A DNA stretch of 64,000 nucleotides from Anaerolineales bacterium (GCA_020634895.1 JACKAV010000004.1:124001-188000), one strand, 5' to 3'; counted from the stretch's first letter, positions 6,978 through 16,383 are shown. Notes: generated by a model from the letters alone, not told the origin. Program-made: numbers and translations.

Positions 6978-7840
6978 ATGTCGTCGCCCTTCATCCCCAA
7001 GCATATTGTTGTCACGGCATATCCCAAGATGCCACAGGCATTCGTAGAAGCGGAAGCCATGTCTGCCTTTCTCAAGGAAAGGGCATGGATGCACCCGTCG
7101 GGTCGCTCTATGATGAGGAACTCCGCAAACGGGTGAAACAGGGCGAATTCGATTTGCTTATCGCTGTGGGCGGAGATGGAAGCGTACTGCGCGCCGGTCA
7201 TTTATGTGCTCCATCGAATGTTCCCATTCTGGGAGTCAACCTCGGCAGGCTGGGTTTTCTGATCCAGATCGACCGCAAGGAATGGCGCAATTATTTCGAA
7301 AGGCTGTTCAAAGGCGAAGCGTGGATCGAGAACCGCATGATGCTGCGCGCGGAACACCTGCGCGCCGGGGAAAGCGTCGGCGTTTCGAAGGCGCTCAATG
7401 AAGTGGTGGTCGGGCGCGGACAGAACCTTCGCCCTGTGAGATTGACCGCTTTTGTGGATACGCGCGAGTTGACCAGTTATGTTGCCGACGGTTTGATCGC
7501 GGCGACAGCGACAGGTTCCACCGCTTACGCGCTCGCCGCAGGCGGACCGATCCTGCCGCCGGAGCTTCGCAATATCCTGCTCGTGCCCATCGCGCCGCAT
7601 CTCTCCGTGGACCGTGCCGTGGTGCTTTCAGAAGGCACAACGGTGGACATTGCCATCAAGAGCGATAACGCTGTTCTCAGCGTCGACGGTCAGCCGCCCA
7701 CGCCGCTGATGGAAGATGACCATGTCACTGTACGAGCGGCAGATGTCACAGCACAATTCGTCCGTTTTGGGAATCCGGGCTATTTTTATAGAAATATCAC
7801 CATGCATATTAATGAAAACTCTTCAGGACTTTCCCGATGA
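6978..7840 (+). CDS. nadK: NAD kinase (one frameshift in the N-terminal part)
   Basis: Cytosolic enzyme that phosphorylates NAD to NADP. The N-terminus starts at ATG 6978 (FIPKHIVVTAYPKMPQAFVEAE...). After about 35 codons, at the GAAAGGG run near 7075-7082, the frame moves by -1 and continues with the rest of the enzyme: LLIAVGGDGSVLRAGH (GGDG nucleotide-binding motif), GVNLGRLGFL, and ATATGSTAYALAAGGP. With one base restored the product is 287 aa, the normal family length. The lost base is probably an assembly error, because this gene is essential. Its stop overlaps the next gene by 4 nt. Confidence 0.9.
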
Positions 7841-8358
7841 ATCAATCGACTTCTTTACATTGTTACGTACATCCCAATCGTGAAACCTCCCTGCGCTGCA
7901 AACGATGCGAGCGCCCGATCTGCTCATCCTGTGCGGTGAGCACGCCCACCGGTTATATGTGCAAGGAATGCGTCTCGGAACGACAGAAGACATTTGACAC
8001 CGCCCTCTGGTATGACTTTGTTATCGGCTTCATTGTCGCTGCCGTGCTTTCGGGTGTCGCTTCCTTTTTAGTGACCCTCGTCGGCGGCTTCGGCTTTATC
8101 GGCTGGTTCTTGATCCTGCTCGGCGCTTCGGCGGTTGGAACCATCATCGCCGAGATCATTCGCTCCGTCACACGCAGACGCCGCTCACGCGCCCTGTTTT
8201 TAACGATTGCGGCAGGCGTAGTTCTTGGCGCGCTGCCCATGCTTCTGCTGCAATTATTTAGCGGAAATCTCTTTGGCATCATCTTTCAGGCGATCTATCT
8301 CGTCATTACTGTACCCGTCGTATACGCCCGTCTTTCCGGTATCCAAATCTCCCGATAA
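7837..8358 (+). CDS. B-box zinc-finger membrane protein
   Basis: A 173-aa protein. Residues about 9-45 hold a B-box-type zinc-binding motif (CYVHPNRETSLRCKRCERPICSSCA...CKEC) with eight Cys/His ligands; the remainder has four predicted membrane helices separated by a basic RRRRSR loop. Such B-box membrane proteins are common and uncharacterised in Chloroflexota; related modules precede rhomboid proteases, but no rhomboid domain follows here. The ATG overlaps the nadK stop (ATGA) and recN starts 3 nt downstream, so it belongs to the nadK-recN operon. Confidence 0.75.
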   Translation: MNQSTSLHCYVHPNRETSLRCKRCERPICSSCAVSTPTGYMCKECVSERQKTFDTALWYDFVIGFIVAAVLSGVASFLVTLVGGFGFIGWFLILLGASAVGTIIAEIIRSVTRRRRSRALFLTIAAGVVLGALPMLLLQLFSGNLFGIIFQAIYLVITVPVVYARLSGIQISR

Positions 8359-8361
8359 CCT

Positions 8362-10092
8362 ATGCTTACCGAACTTCACATTCAAAATTTTGCCATCATC
8401 GACAAGCTCGACCTGCGTTTTGGGTCGGGGTTGATCATCCTTACCGGTGAGACCGGCGCAGGCAAATCCATCATCCTCGATGCCGTGGTAATGCTCATCG
8501 GCGGCAAAGCGGACACAACCTTCGTCCGCACGGATTCAGACGCCGCATTTGTCGAGGGCGTGTTCCAGCTCAAAGGTCCCGAACGCGAGGCGGTGCACGG
8601 GATCTTGAATCGTGAAGAGTTAATGGATGATCCCGATTATGTGGTGCTGATGCGCGAAGTCCGCCGCGAAGGACGCAGCGTGGCACGCGTCAATGGCCGG
8701 ACCGTGAACGTGGGTCTGCTCAAGGAGCTTGGTGCCCTGCTGATAGATATCCACGGGCAGGCGGAACATCTTTCCCTGCTTGATCCGCGCGCGCATCTCG
8801 GTCTGCTCGACCGTTACGCGGATGTCTCCAAAGCGCTGAACGATTACCGCCAGACTTATCATGCGCTGCTGAATTTACGTCACGAACTGAACGACCTGCG
8901 CAAGGCGCAAGCCGATGCAGACCGCCGCACCGAAATGCTGACCTATCAGGTGGAAGAGATCGAATCTGCCCGGCTGAAAGTGGGCGAAGACGAAGAACTG
9001 CGCAAGGAACGCGACCGTCTCGCCAATGCCGAGTCGCTGGCGCAAAATGCGCAGGAAGCATTGGCGATCCTCGAAGATGGTTCGCCCGATACACCCGCCG
9101 CCACCGACCTGATCGGGCAGGCGACTCAGGCACTGGCTGCGCTCGCCAAGATCGACGCGGGTCAGACCGATCTGGCGAATCAGGCTGAGACCATGCTCGA
9201 TTCGCTTTCCGATATCATCCACGAACTGCGCAATTATCTCGAAGAGATCGAGTTCAATCCCAAACGCCTCGAAGATGTTGAGGAACGTCTTGACCTGATC
9301 CACTCGCTCACGCGCAAATACGGCGGCAATATTCCGGCGGTCGTTTCCTACGGCGCGGATGCGAAGAAGCAGCTTGAAACCATCACCGGCGCGGCAGACC
9401 GCATTGCAGAACTCGAAATGCAGGAAGCCAAACTGCTCGAGAAACTTTCCAAGCAGGGCGCAACGCTTTCCGATAAACGCAAGTCTTCGGCTGAATCGAT
9501 GGGCAAGGGCATCGAGACCGAACTCGACGATCTGCGGATGGCTTCCGCCCAATTCGGCGTGGACTTCCAAACCAAGCCGGACGCGAACGGCATTCCGCTT
9601 GCAGATGGAACCCGCCTCGCCTTCGACCAGAACGGGTTCGACCGCATTGAGTTTCTCGTTGCCCCGAACCCCGGTGAAGGACTCAAGCCGCTGGCAAAGA
9701 TCGCATCCGGCGGTGAAACATCACGCCTTATGCTCGGTCTGAAGAACGTGATGGCGCGCGCCGACGAAGTTCCCTCGCTCATCTTCGATGAGATCGATCA
9801 GGGCATCGGCGGACGTGTCGGCATGGTGGTCGGTCACAAACTGTGGAATCTCTCACGCAGTCATCAAGTCTTTTGCGTGACGCATCTCCCGCAACTCGCC
9901 GTCTTTGGTGACCAGCATTATCAGGTGCAGAAGTTGATCGACAAGGGACGCACCCTCACCCGCGTGGAGCCGCTCGAAGGCGAAGCCCGCCTGCTCGAGC
10001 TTTCGCAAATGCTCGGCGAAGTCGGCGAAGGGACATTACGTTCCGCCCACGAACTCCTCCAAACAGCCCGGCAAATGGTCAAAGACAAGTAA
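8362..10092 (+). CDS. recN: DNA repair protein RecN
   Basis: SMC-like ATPase (576 aa) that acts early in double-strand-break repair. The Walker A motif GETGAGKS is at residues 29-36 of an N-terminal ABC half (MLTELHIQNFAIIDKLDLRFGSG). A long coiled coil (about 160-370) follows, then the C-terminal ABC half with the signature KIASGGETSRLMLGLK and the Walker B LIFDEIDQGIGG. Length and motif order are normal for RecN. It is the last gene of a nadK-B-box-recN operon and ends at a strong terminator. The nadK-recN neighbourhood is common in many bacteria. Confidence 0.97.
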   Translation: MLTELHIQNFAIIDKLDLRFGSGLIILTGETGAGKSIILDAVVMLIGGKADTTFVRTDSDAAFVEGVFQLKGPEREAVHGILNREELMDDPDYVVLMREVRREGRSVARVNGRTVNVGLLKELGALLIDIHGQAEHLSLLDPRAHLGLLDRYADVSKALNDYRQTYHALLNLRHELNDLRKAQADADRRTEMLTYQVEEIESARLKVGEDEELRKERDRLANAESLAQNAQEALAILEDGSPDTPAATDLIGQATQALAALAKIDAGQTDLANQAETMLDSLSDIIHELRNYLEEIEFNPKRLEDVEERLDLIHSLTRKYGGNIPAVVSYGADAKKQLETITGAADRIAELEMQEAKLLEKLSKQGATLSDKRKSSAESMGKGIETELDDLRMASAQFGVDFQTKPDANGIPLADGTRLAFDQNGFDRIEFLVAPNPGEGLKPLAKIASGGETSRLMLGLKNVMARADEVPSLIFDEIDQGIGGRVGMVVGHKLWNLSRSHQVFCVTHLPQLAVFGDQHYQVQKLIDKGRTLTRVEPLEGEARLLELSQMLGEVGEGTLRSAHELLQTARQMVKDK

Positions 10093-10102
10093 AATTAAAC
10101 GC

Positions 10103-10135
10103 AAAACGGACGCTCAAGAGCGTCCGTTTTTTTTA
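10103..10135 (+). terminator. Rho-independent terminator after recN
   Basis: AAAACGGACGCTC and GAGCGTCCGTTTT form a stem with a very short loop, followed by an unbroken T run (TTTTTTTT) on the plus strand. Confidence 0.9.
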
Positions 10136-10159
10136 TATTTTTCAACCGGTAATTAAAAT

Positions 10160-10198
10160 GTTGACTGCCAGGGTGAGGGGGGCACCCTGGCAGTCAAC
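10160..10198. repeat. perfect 16-bp inverted repeat with 7-nt loop
   Basis: GTTGACTGCCAGGGTG and CACCCTGGCAGTCAAC are perfectly complementary around AGGGGGG. There is no T run, so it is not a standard terminator. It lies between the recN terminator and the tRNA-Arg gene in a 310-nt stretch that otherwise holds only AT-rich sequence. It may be another dispersed palindrome or a protein-binding site. Confidence 0.7.
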
Positions 10199-10289
10199 GG
10201 TGTAGATAATACACTGAGTTTATAAAAAAGTCAAGAACTTGCTACGTTAGAAATCATTAATTATTATTTTCACTTGTACAGATTACTTG

Positions 10290-10361
10290 TGCCCTGAGTA
10301 GGAATCGAACCTACATCTAAACCTTAGGAGTGTCTTGTTCTGTCCATTGAACTATCAGGGC
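10290..10361 (-). tRNA. tRNA-Arg (CCT)
   Basis: On the minus strand the acceptor stem GCCCTGA pairs with TCAGGGC. The D-loop has AGTTCAATGGACAGAAC, the anticodon loop is CTCCTAA with anticodon CCT at 10326-10328, and the T-arm is GTAGGTTCGAATCCTAC. The discriminator base is A at 10290. CCA is not encoded. One pair next to the anticodon loop (A31-G39) looks mismatched. Confidence 0.93.
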
Positions 10362-10403
10362 GTTGACCGAATTATACCTAAAAATCAAACCTGTTAAGAA
10401 CGG

Positions 10404-11798
10404 TCACTTCCCTACGACCTCAAACACCTGAATAGGTGCACTCCGCCCACGCACATCGATCGTTGCAAATGGTTTGGCGGGAATCCGCCCTTCGATATTC
10501 CTCAACGTCTCAGGTCCGATCAGCAGGCGATTGGGTCTTGCAAAAGATTCCATGCGGCTGGCTGTGTTGACCGTATCACCCAACACATTGAATTCCGCGC
10601 GTGTGCCTACACCGATATACCCGACCATGGCTGGTCCGGTATTGACAGCAACCCCCACCACGAGCGGTTCTCCATCCAACAGGTAATCGTTGCGTTTGAT
10701 CTGGTTGAGGATGTTCATGCCAGCCTGCACAGCCCGCACTTCCTGCGGCACAACCGTCTGGCTGGATGTGGAAACAAACGCCGCCATGATGCCGTCGCCC
10801 ATATATTTTATGATCCCGCCGTAGCGGAAGACCACGTTGGTCACATCCTGATAATAACGGGTGAGGAGTGAGGCGAAGGGTTTCGTCCCAATGCGTTCTG
10901 CGATCCCCGTGGAGTTCGCGATGTCCGAGAAAAGGATCGTCGCCTTTTGCTCCACGAGTTCGGGAAGCTGTCCGGTGGCAAGATAGTCTTTGAGAAGATA
11001 ATCCACTTCGAGCGGGGAAACGAAGCGCAGCAACAGCTCACGCATCCGTTCCTGCTCGCGATTCTTTTCCAAAAGCTGCAGACGGTTCAACGTCAACACA
11101 GCCTGGTGGCTGATCGCCACAGCCAGCCCCATGTCGCGATGGGAGAACGGGCGCGAATTTACCCTGCGCGTCAAACGAATCAACCCATCCACATCATCGG
11201 ATGAGATGATGGGAACATACATATTCATTTCAGTGACTTCCACAGACCGGCTTTGAATGGCTCGCACAGCGCGGCTGTCTCGCAGGGTTTTGAACTGCGC
11301 TGCAAGCAGAACCTCAACCTCCTCCAACACGAGAATGCGTTTGAGTTGAGCGACGATCTCCCGCACCATATCTTCGACATCCAACACCGCATTCAACTTT
11401 TGCGCCACTTCATCGATCATGACAGCGTGTTCGTCGAGCGATTCAAGCACGATCTCGCGCGTAAAGAAATGCGTCCCCAAAGCGGACCGGCGCAGTTCGC
11501 CGCTTTCATTTGTTAAATGCAAGACCGCCCTGCCAATACGGACCGTATCGCCATTCCTAAGTTCGAGCACCGTCGAGATGCGTTTGCGGTTTACATACGT
11601 TCCGTTGGTGCTGTTTAGATCGTGTATGGTGATGGTATCTTTGGCATTGTCCCACAATATTTCTGCATGCTGACGTGATGCGGATGTATCCGATATCGTA
11701 ATTGTGTTCGCAGAACCGCGTCCAAGCGAGGTGACACCGGGTTTCAATTCAACCCACAAAGAGTCGCGTTCAGGTTCGTTGACGTTTAATCTCCACAT
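10404..11798 (-). CDS. FHA-GAF-class III adenylate/guanylate cyclase
   Basis: A 464-aa signalling enzyme. An FHA domain (about 15-100: SLGRGSANTI...SASRQHAEI...DLNSTNGTYVN), which binds phosphothreonine peptides, is followed by a GAF-like region (about 125-250) and a class III cyclase domain (about 280-460). The catalytic residues look intact: both metal Asp (ILFSDIANS and KYMGDGIMAAF) and the N-x-x-x-R pair (LGDTVNTASRME). It should make cAMP or cGMP under control of a phosphoprotein and a GAF ligand. The start is placed at ATG 11798; a GTG three codons upstream is possible. It is cytosolic, with no membrane helix. Confidence 0.92.
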   Translation of the reverse strand: MWRLNVNEPERDSLWVELKPGVTSLGRGSANTITISDTSASRQHAEILWDNAKDTITIHDLNSTNGTYVNRKRISTVLELRNGDTVRIGRAVLHLTNESGELRRSALGTHFFTREIVLESLDEHAVMIDEVAQKLNAVLDVEDMVREIVAQLKRILVLEEVEVLLAAQFKTLRDSRAVRAIQSRSVEVTEMNMYVPIISSDDVDGLIRLTRRVNSRPFSHRDMGLAVAISHQAVLTLNRLQLLEKNREQERMRELLLRFVSPLEVDYLLKDYLATGQLPELVEQKATILFSDIANSTGIAERIGTKPFASLLTRYYQDVTNVVFRYGGIIKYMGDGIMAAFVSTSSQTVVPQEVRAVQAGMNILNQIKRNDYLLDGEPLVVGVAVNTGPAMVGYIGVGTRAEFNVLGDTVNTASRMESFARPNRLLIGPETLRNIEGRIPAKPFATIDVRGRSAPIQVFEVVGK

Positions 11799-11898
11799 GG
11801 TTATCACTCATATTTTATGGCTAAAAGTTTGCTGAAGTTTACTCTCGAATTCCCCATAATGGAAGAATTGGGAAATTTTGCTCGTGATCATGGATACT

Positions 11899-11930
11899 GA
11901 AAAAAAGGTCGCGCTTCACACGCGACCTTT
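11899..11930 (-). terminator. Rho-independent terminator after the PYROXD2-like gene
   Basis: Read on the minus strand, AAAGGTCGCG and CGCGACCTTT form a stem around a 7-nt loop, followed by a T run. It lies 6 nt beyond the stop of the 11937-13430 gene. Confidence 0.85.
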
Positions 11931-11936
11931 GGCTTG

Positions 11937-13430
11937 CTACAACACCCGAACCACATTCCTTCCACTGACGCCGCTGACGCCCCCTCCTCCGTGGACTCCG
12001 CTTCCGCAGAGATAGAGGTTATCGATGGGCGTCTTGTGATTCGACCATCCCGGTATCGGTCGCATGAAGAGGAATTGGTCGAGCATGAGTTGACCATGGT
12101 TGAGGTCGCCTTCGGTGAGACCGTAGATGGACTCTAGGTCTTGTGGTGTGATGGATTTACGATTTACGATTGACGATTTTAGATTGGGGAAGTATTCCGC
12201 CAAGGTATCAATTGCCAACTTTTCAACTTTTTCGCGTTCCACGTTCCAAGTTCCAAGTTTCAGGTTGTAGGGCGCAAATTGGAAGTGGATAGAAACGGCG
12301 TTACCCGATGTTGTGACTTCCAAATAGGGCTTCTCGGAAATCTCGCCGTACTTCGTGGCGTCGTAGGCTTTTTCGAGATACTTGATGGATGGAGCAACAA
12401 CCAGAGTTCCTTCTGGAATGCCATGACTGCCGTTTGTCTGAAGGTGAATCTTCGCCACCGATCCGCGCATTTTGATGGATTGGGTGTGCCAGACGAATTC
12501 GGGCGGCAGATCTTGTGCGCCGACGAGTTTGAGGAAGGTGTGCTTCGGGTCTGCGGAGGAGAGGATTTGATTTGCAAGAATCTCTTCGCCGTTCGCGAGA
12601 ACAACGCCCTTCGCAATTTGACTTTCCACTTTGATGCTGGCTACTTCTGCTTCGGTGCGGATTTCACCACCGCTGGCTTTGATGGCGTTCGCTAGTGCTT
12701 GAGTAATTTCTCCCGCTTTGCCGACGTTGACATGAGCCAGTCCGCCGCGATTCATCCAGTTGTGGATGAGGGTGTAACCTGTGCCTGCGCCCATTGGTCC
12801 AAGGGTGAAGCCGTGGATGCCGAGCGAGGCAATCGCGGCTTTGACAATTTCAGACTCGAAGTACTCTTCCACGAGTTCCTGCGCAGTCATCGGCAGGGCG
12901 CGGATGAAGTTGAGCATATCTTTGCGACCGGCGAGTTTCAGTTCGAGACCGAGTTCCATCAGCCCAAAACCTTCTTTGATGCCGAAGTTCATCGGCAGGC
13001 GCGGCATGATTGTGGCGTATGCCGTGTCGAGAATGCTCGCGCATTTATTCATGAAGCGGACGAATTCAGGAAAGCATGCCGCGTCTTTTTCGGAGATGCG
13101 TTTGATGGACTCGGCGTCGAGGGTGAGGTGGTTGCCGTCTGTTTGAACAGGAGATGAATGGTTTTCGGAGCAGGAATCGACTGTCAAGCCCGTGTGAGTG
13201 CGGAGTTTCAGGTCTTTGAAATAATGTCTGGAGCAAGAAGAGTCCCGCTCGCATATTGTGGGAAAGTCAATAGAATCATTATCACCAAAGATCTGTATCT
13301 TACGGAACTGCCGATGATGGAACCGCGTTCGGAGCCCCAAAAACTTTTGCTTTGTGGGAAGATAGGCGAGCAACAGAAATCCATTGCTGTGTCCCGCGCC
13401 ATGATGATAGTTGTCGTAATGAGTTGCCAT
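11937..13430 (-). CDS. PYROXD2-like FAD oxidoreductase, N-terminus disrupted
   Basis: Phytoene-desaturase/PYROXD2-like flavoprotein. From about residue 110 onward the frame reads cleanly (ESIKRISEKDAACFPEFVRFMNK... to YLCGSGVHGGGGVSGVSGRNVV, the C-terminal FAD motif). The first about 90 codons are scrambled: the FAD-binding N-terminus appears as short pieces in different frames (MATHYD, then GAGHSNGF, SERGSIIGSS in another frame, FPQYASGTLL in the next). Several single-base losses would explain this. It may be a decaying gene or a poorly assembled patch. It is followed by a terminator and preceded 69 nt upstream by a second paralogue. Substrate unknown. Confidence 0.75.
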   Translation of the reverse strand: MATHYDNYHHGAGHSNGFLLLAYLPTKQKFLGLRTRFHHRQFRKIQIFGDNDSIDFPTICERDSSCSRHYFKDLKLRTHTGLTVDSCSENHSSPVQTDGNHLTLDAESIKRISEKDAACFPEFVRFMNKCASILDTAYATIMPRLPMNFGIKEGFGLMELGLELKLAGRKDMLNFIRALPMTAQELVEEYFESEIVKAAIASLGIHGFTLGPMGAGTGYTLIHNWMNRGGLAHVNVGKAGEITQALANAIKASGGEIRTEAEVASIKVESQIAKGVVLANGEEILANQILSSADPKHTFLKLVGAQDLPPEFVWHTQSIKMRGSVAKIHLQTNGSHGIPEGTLVVAPSIKYLEKAYDATKYGEISEKPYLEVTTSGNAVSIHFQFAPYNLKLGTWNVEREKVEKLAIDTLAEYFPNLKSSIVNRKSITPQDLESIYGLTEGDLNHGQLMLDQFLFMRPIPGWSNHKTPIDNLYLCGSGVHGGGGVSGVSGRNVVRVL

Positions 13431-13499
13431 TCATTTCAAACCTTTTAAACTGCCCAGAGACACACAGTTTTTAATTCCACATGCCTCGGTGTCCTCCGG

Positions 13500-15100
13500 T
13501 TAGAGAATTTCCGTCCCTGTGAATTTCTTTGCCGCCAACATGCCGGGCGCGCCCATCACGCCGCCGCCGGGGTGTGCGCCGCTTGCGCCGAAGTAGTAGC
13601 CTTTGAGCGGGGTGCGGAAGTCTGCCCATTGCGGGTCGGACGCAGGAAGAAAATTTGATGCAGCAGCAGTTCGCCGTGGAAGATGTTGCCGCCGGTGATG
13701 CCCGCGATGGCTTCGATGTCTTTGGGCGAGATGACCTGCATGCCCACGATGCATTCGCGGATGTTCGGCGCGTATTGCTCGATGGTGGCAATGACCGCTT
13801 CGCCGAGTTCGTTGCGGCGCTGGTCGTTCCAGCCGCCTTCGAGATCGTAGGGCGCGTATTGCACGAAGCAAGACATCACGTGATGTCCGGGAGGCGCCAT
13901 GTCGGGGTCGATCATCGAGGGAAGATCATGTCGAGGTAGGGCGCTTGAAATCTGCCCATACTTCGCGTCGTCGTAGGCGCGTTCGATGTAATCAATGCTC
14001 GGGCTGATGGACACCGCGCCGCGATGCAAAACAGAATTCGCGCCGTTGCCCGTGTATGGCATGGCGGTGAAGTTCGGCAGTTTGCTCAAAGCAATGTTGA
14101 CCTTGCCCGACGAACCGCGCGCGCGGAAGTTTTGAATCGAGGTGACAAAATCATCGGGCAGATGTTTCTGCTCCACGAATTGCAGGAAGGTGCGCTTCGG
14201 GTCGGCGGCGGACATCACAACTTTGGATGTGAGTTCATCGCCATTTTCCAGGATGACACCCACAGCGCGTCCATTCTTGACCTTGACCTGCTGCACTGAA
14301 CTATTGACTCTGACCTCCACCCCGAGCGCTTTGGTCGCGTTAAAGATCGCGCCGCTGACTCCGCCGGAACCGTTCTTGGCAAAACCCCAGGCACGGAACG
14401 CGCCGTCAATTTCGCCCATGTAGTGATGCAGCAAAACGTATGCTGTGCCGGGAGAGCGCGGTCCGAGGTAGGTGCCGATGATTCCACTGGCAGCTTTGGT
14501 GCCTTTGAGCGCGTCGGTCTCGAACCACTCTTCGAGCAAATCCGCGGACGATTGCGTAGCAAGTTTGGCAACCATGTAGAGTTCTTTTTCAGAAAGCGAT
14601 GCCGCGTATTGACCGACCTTGAGAAGCCCCATCAAATCGCGGATGCTCATCGAAGAAGGATCGGGCGGGATCAAATTGATGATGGGCTTGATCGCTTTTG
14701 CCGCACGCGCCATAACGCGGGCGTATTCGTCGTAGGCTTCGGCGTCCTTGGGAGAGTGACGATACAACTCGCGACGGGTCAGATCGTGGTCGTCCCATGA
14801 AGCGAGATAATCGCCGTTTTCCATCGGGGTGAAGGTGGAAGGCAGTGGCAGGATTTTCAGTCCGTGCTTGGGTAATTCCAAATCGCGGATAATCTCCGGG
14901 CGCAAGAGGCTCACCACGTACGAGAACTCGGTGAACTTATAGCCGGGGAAGATCTCTTCGGTCACTGCCGCGCCGCCGACGATGGGTCGGCGTTCGAGCA
15001 CGACTACTTTCTTGCCTGCGCGGGCAAGGTACGCGCCAGCCACAAGTCCGTTGTGACCGCCGCCGATGATGATTGCGTCGTATGTGTTGGATGATGTCAT
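13500..15100 (-). CDS. PYROXD2-like FAD oxidoreductase, frameshifted near C-terminus
   Basis: About 533 aa after correction. The N-terminus has the dinucleotide-binding motif IIIGGGHNGLVAGAYLARAGKKVVVLERR; the body matches the phytoene-desaturase/PYROXD2 type. Near 13640 the frame breaks after FFLRP and continues at -1 as DPQWADFRTPLKGYYFGASG...HPGGGVMGAPG, the C-terminal FAD segment, ending at 13500. A short stretch at about 13917-13947 also reads better out of frame (APYLDMIFP), suggesting compensating indels. It heads toward the paralogue at 11937-13430 and follows a GcvT-like gene. The pairing with a tetrahydrofolate-linked protein hints at oxidative demethylation of an amine, which is inference only. 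Confidence 0.8.
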
Positions 15101-15180
15101 AGGTTTTCTCTGTTTGAAGGTTACAAGTTGAAGGTTGCAGGTTTAAACATTCAACCTGTAACTTTTGACTTTCAACCGAA

Positions 15181-16383
15181 TCATTTCTTTTTCCATTCCG
15201 GTTCGTAGAATGGCAACTTGACCACTTTCGCGGGCGCGTGTTGACGGTGATGTTCGACCGTGATTTCCATGCGGACATCTGTGCCGATTTCGTAATACGG
15301 TTTCTGCAAATGCGCGAGTGCGATGTAGGTCTTCAACAACGGTGACCATGTGGAGGTGGATGCATACCCCACTTGCACATTACCCACCATCACAGGCAGG
15401 CTGGCGCGGACAGCGGAGCCAGGAATTTGTGGTGGTAAACCAACCTGTTTGAAAATGTTTTCCATGCCGACCCAGTCCACTGCCAAGCCGACCATCTTCC
15501 ATGCCGAGCCTTCGCGCTTTTCTTTTTCCAACGCGCGGCGACCGACGAAGTAGCCGGGTTTGTCGAGTGCGACAGTCCAATCCAAACCTAATTCAAAGGG
15601 AGAGGATTTCTGTGATTCGATCCATGCGTGAGAAGCAGAGGTGTAATCCACATCGAGCATGAACAAGCCCGCTTCCACACGTGCCATGTCCATGGCGAGG
15701 ATGCCAACGGGGGTGATGCCGTAATCAGAACCAGCTTCCATGAGCGCGTCCCATACCTTGAGCGCGTCTTTGTTATCCATCCAAATTTCATAACCGAGGT
15801 CACCGGTGTAACCGGTTCTTGAAATCGTAACTTCCACGCCATGAATCTTATTCGTCATCAAGCGGAAGTATTTCAACTCGTCCACTGGTTTTTCACAGAC
15901 AAGATTCAACACCTTGCGGGTGTTCGGTCCCTGAAAACTGAGCGCCGCCACGTCATCGGTCACTTCGGTGATGGACACGTCCATGCCGACCGCATTCATA
16001 GTCAGCCAGCGCAAGTTCGGTTCTGCCGCAGTCAGGCGAAAGGTCGATTCTTCGAGGCGCGAGATCGTGCCATCGTCAATCATCTTGCCTTCTTCGTCGC
16101 ACCAGCCGGTGTAGGCGACTTGTCCCACTTTCATTTTGTGGACATTGCGGGTGGTGACGCGGTGAAGCAGAGCCGCCGCATCCTTGCCTTTGATGATGTA
16201 TTTCATCAAGGGCGTAACATCGATCAGCGCCGCCGAGTTGCGGATCGCCCAATACTCGCGGTCGAGCACATGCTCATACGAGCCGACGACAAAATAACCC
16301 GCCCACTTGCGCCAATTTTGCGGCTGGCACAACGCGGACGTCCGTTCGTGGAAGGGGGTGGTTTTGAGGTTGAGATTTAGCAT
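15181..16383 (-). CDS. aminomethyltransferase (GcvT family) protein
   Basis: A 400-aa member of the GcvT/YgfZ/DMGDH C-terminal family, which binds tetrahydrofolate and accepts one-carbon units. Supporting segments are VTTRNVHKMKVGQVAYTGWCDEEGKMIDDGTI, FQGPNTRKVL, and the RTGYTGDLGYEIWM block conserved in T-proteins. No gcvH or gcvP is nearby, and two PYROXD2-like flavoproteins follow 80 nt downstream on the same strand. It may therefore be a demethylase partner and not the glycine cleavage T-protein. The 80-nt gap contains GTTGAAGGTTGCAGG-type micro-repeats. Confidence 0.85.
   Translation of the reverse strand: MLNLNLKTTPFHERTSALCQPQNWRKWAGYFVVGSYEHVLDREYWAIRNSAALIDVTPLMKYIIKGKDAAALLHRVTTRNVHKMKVGQVAYTGWCDEEGKMIDDGTISRLEESTFRLTAAEPNLRWLTMNAVGMDVSITEVTDDVAALSFQGPNTRKVLNLVCEKPVDELKYFRLMTNKIHGVEVTISRTGYTGDLGYEIWMDNKDALKVWDALMEAGSDYGITPVGILAMDMARVEAGLFMLDVDYTSASHAWIESQKSSPFELGLDWTVALDKPGYFVGRRALEKEKREGSAWKMVGLAVDWVGMENIFKQVGLPPQIPGSAVRASLPVMVGNVQVGYASTSTWSPLLKTYIALAHLQKPYYEIGTDVRMEITVEHHRQHAPAKVVKLPFYEPEWKKK

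Noticed and set aside
15106..15180. A small RNA or attenuator between the GcvT-like and PYROXD2-like genes.
   Set aside because: The inverted repeats are of the GTTGAAGGTTGCAGG micro-repeat type found at several intergenic spots; no promoter or T-run terminator.
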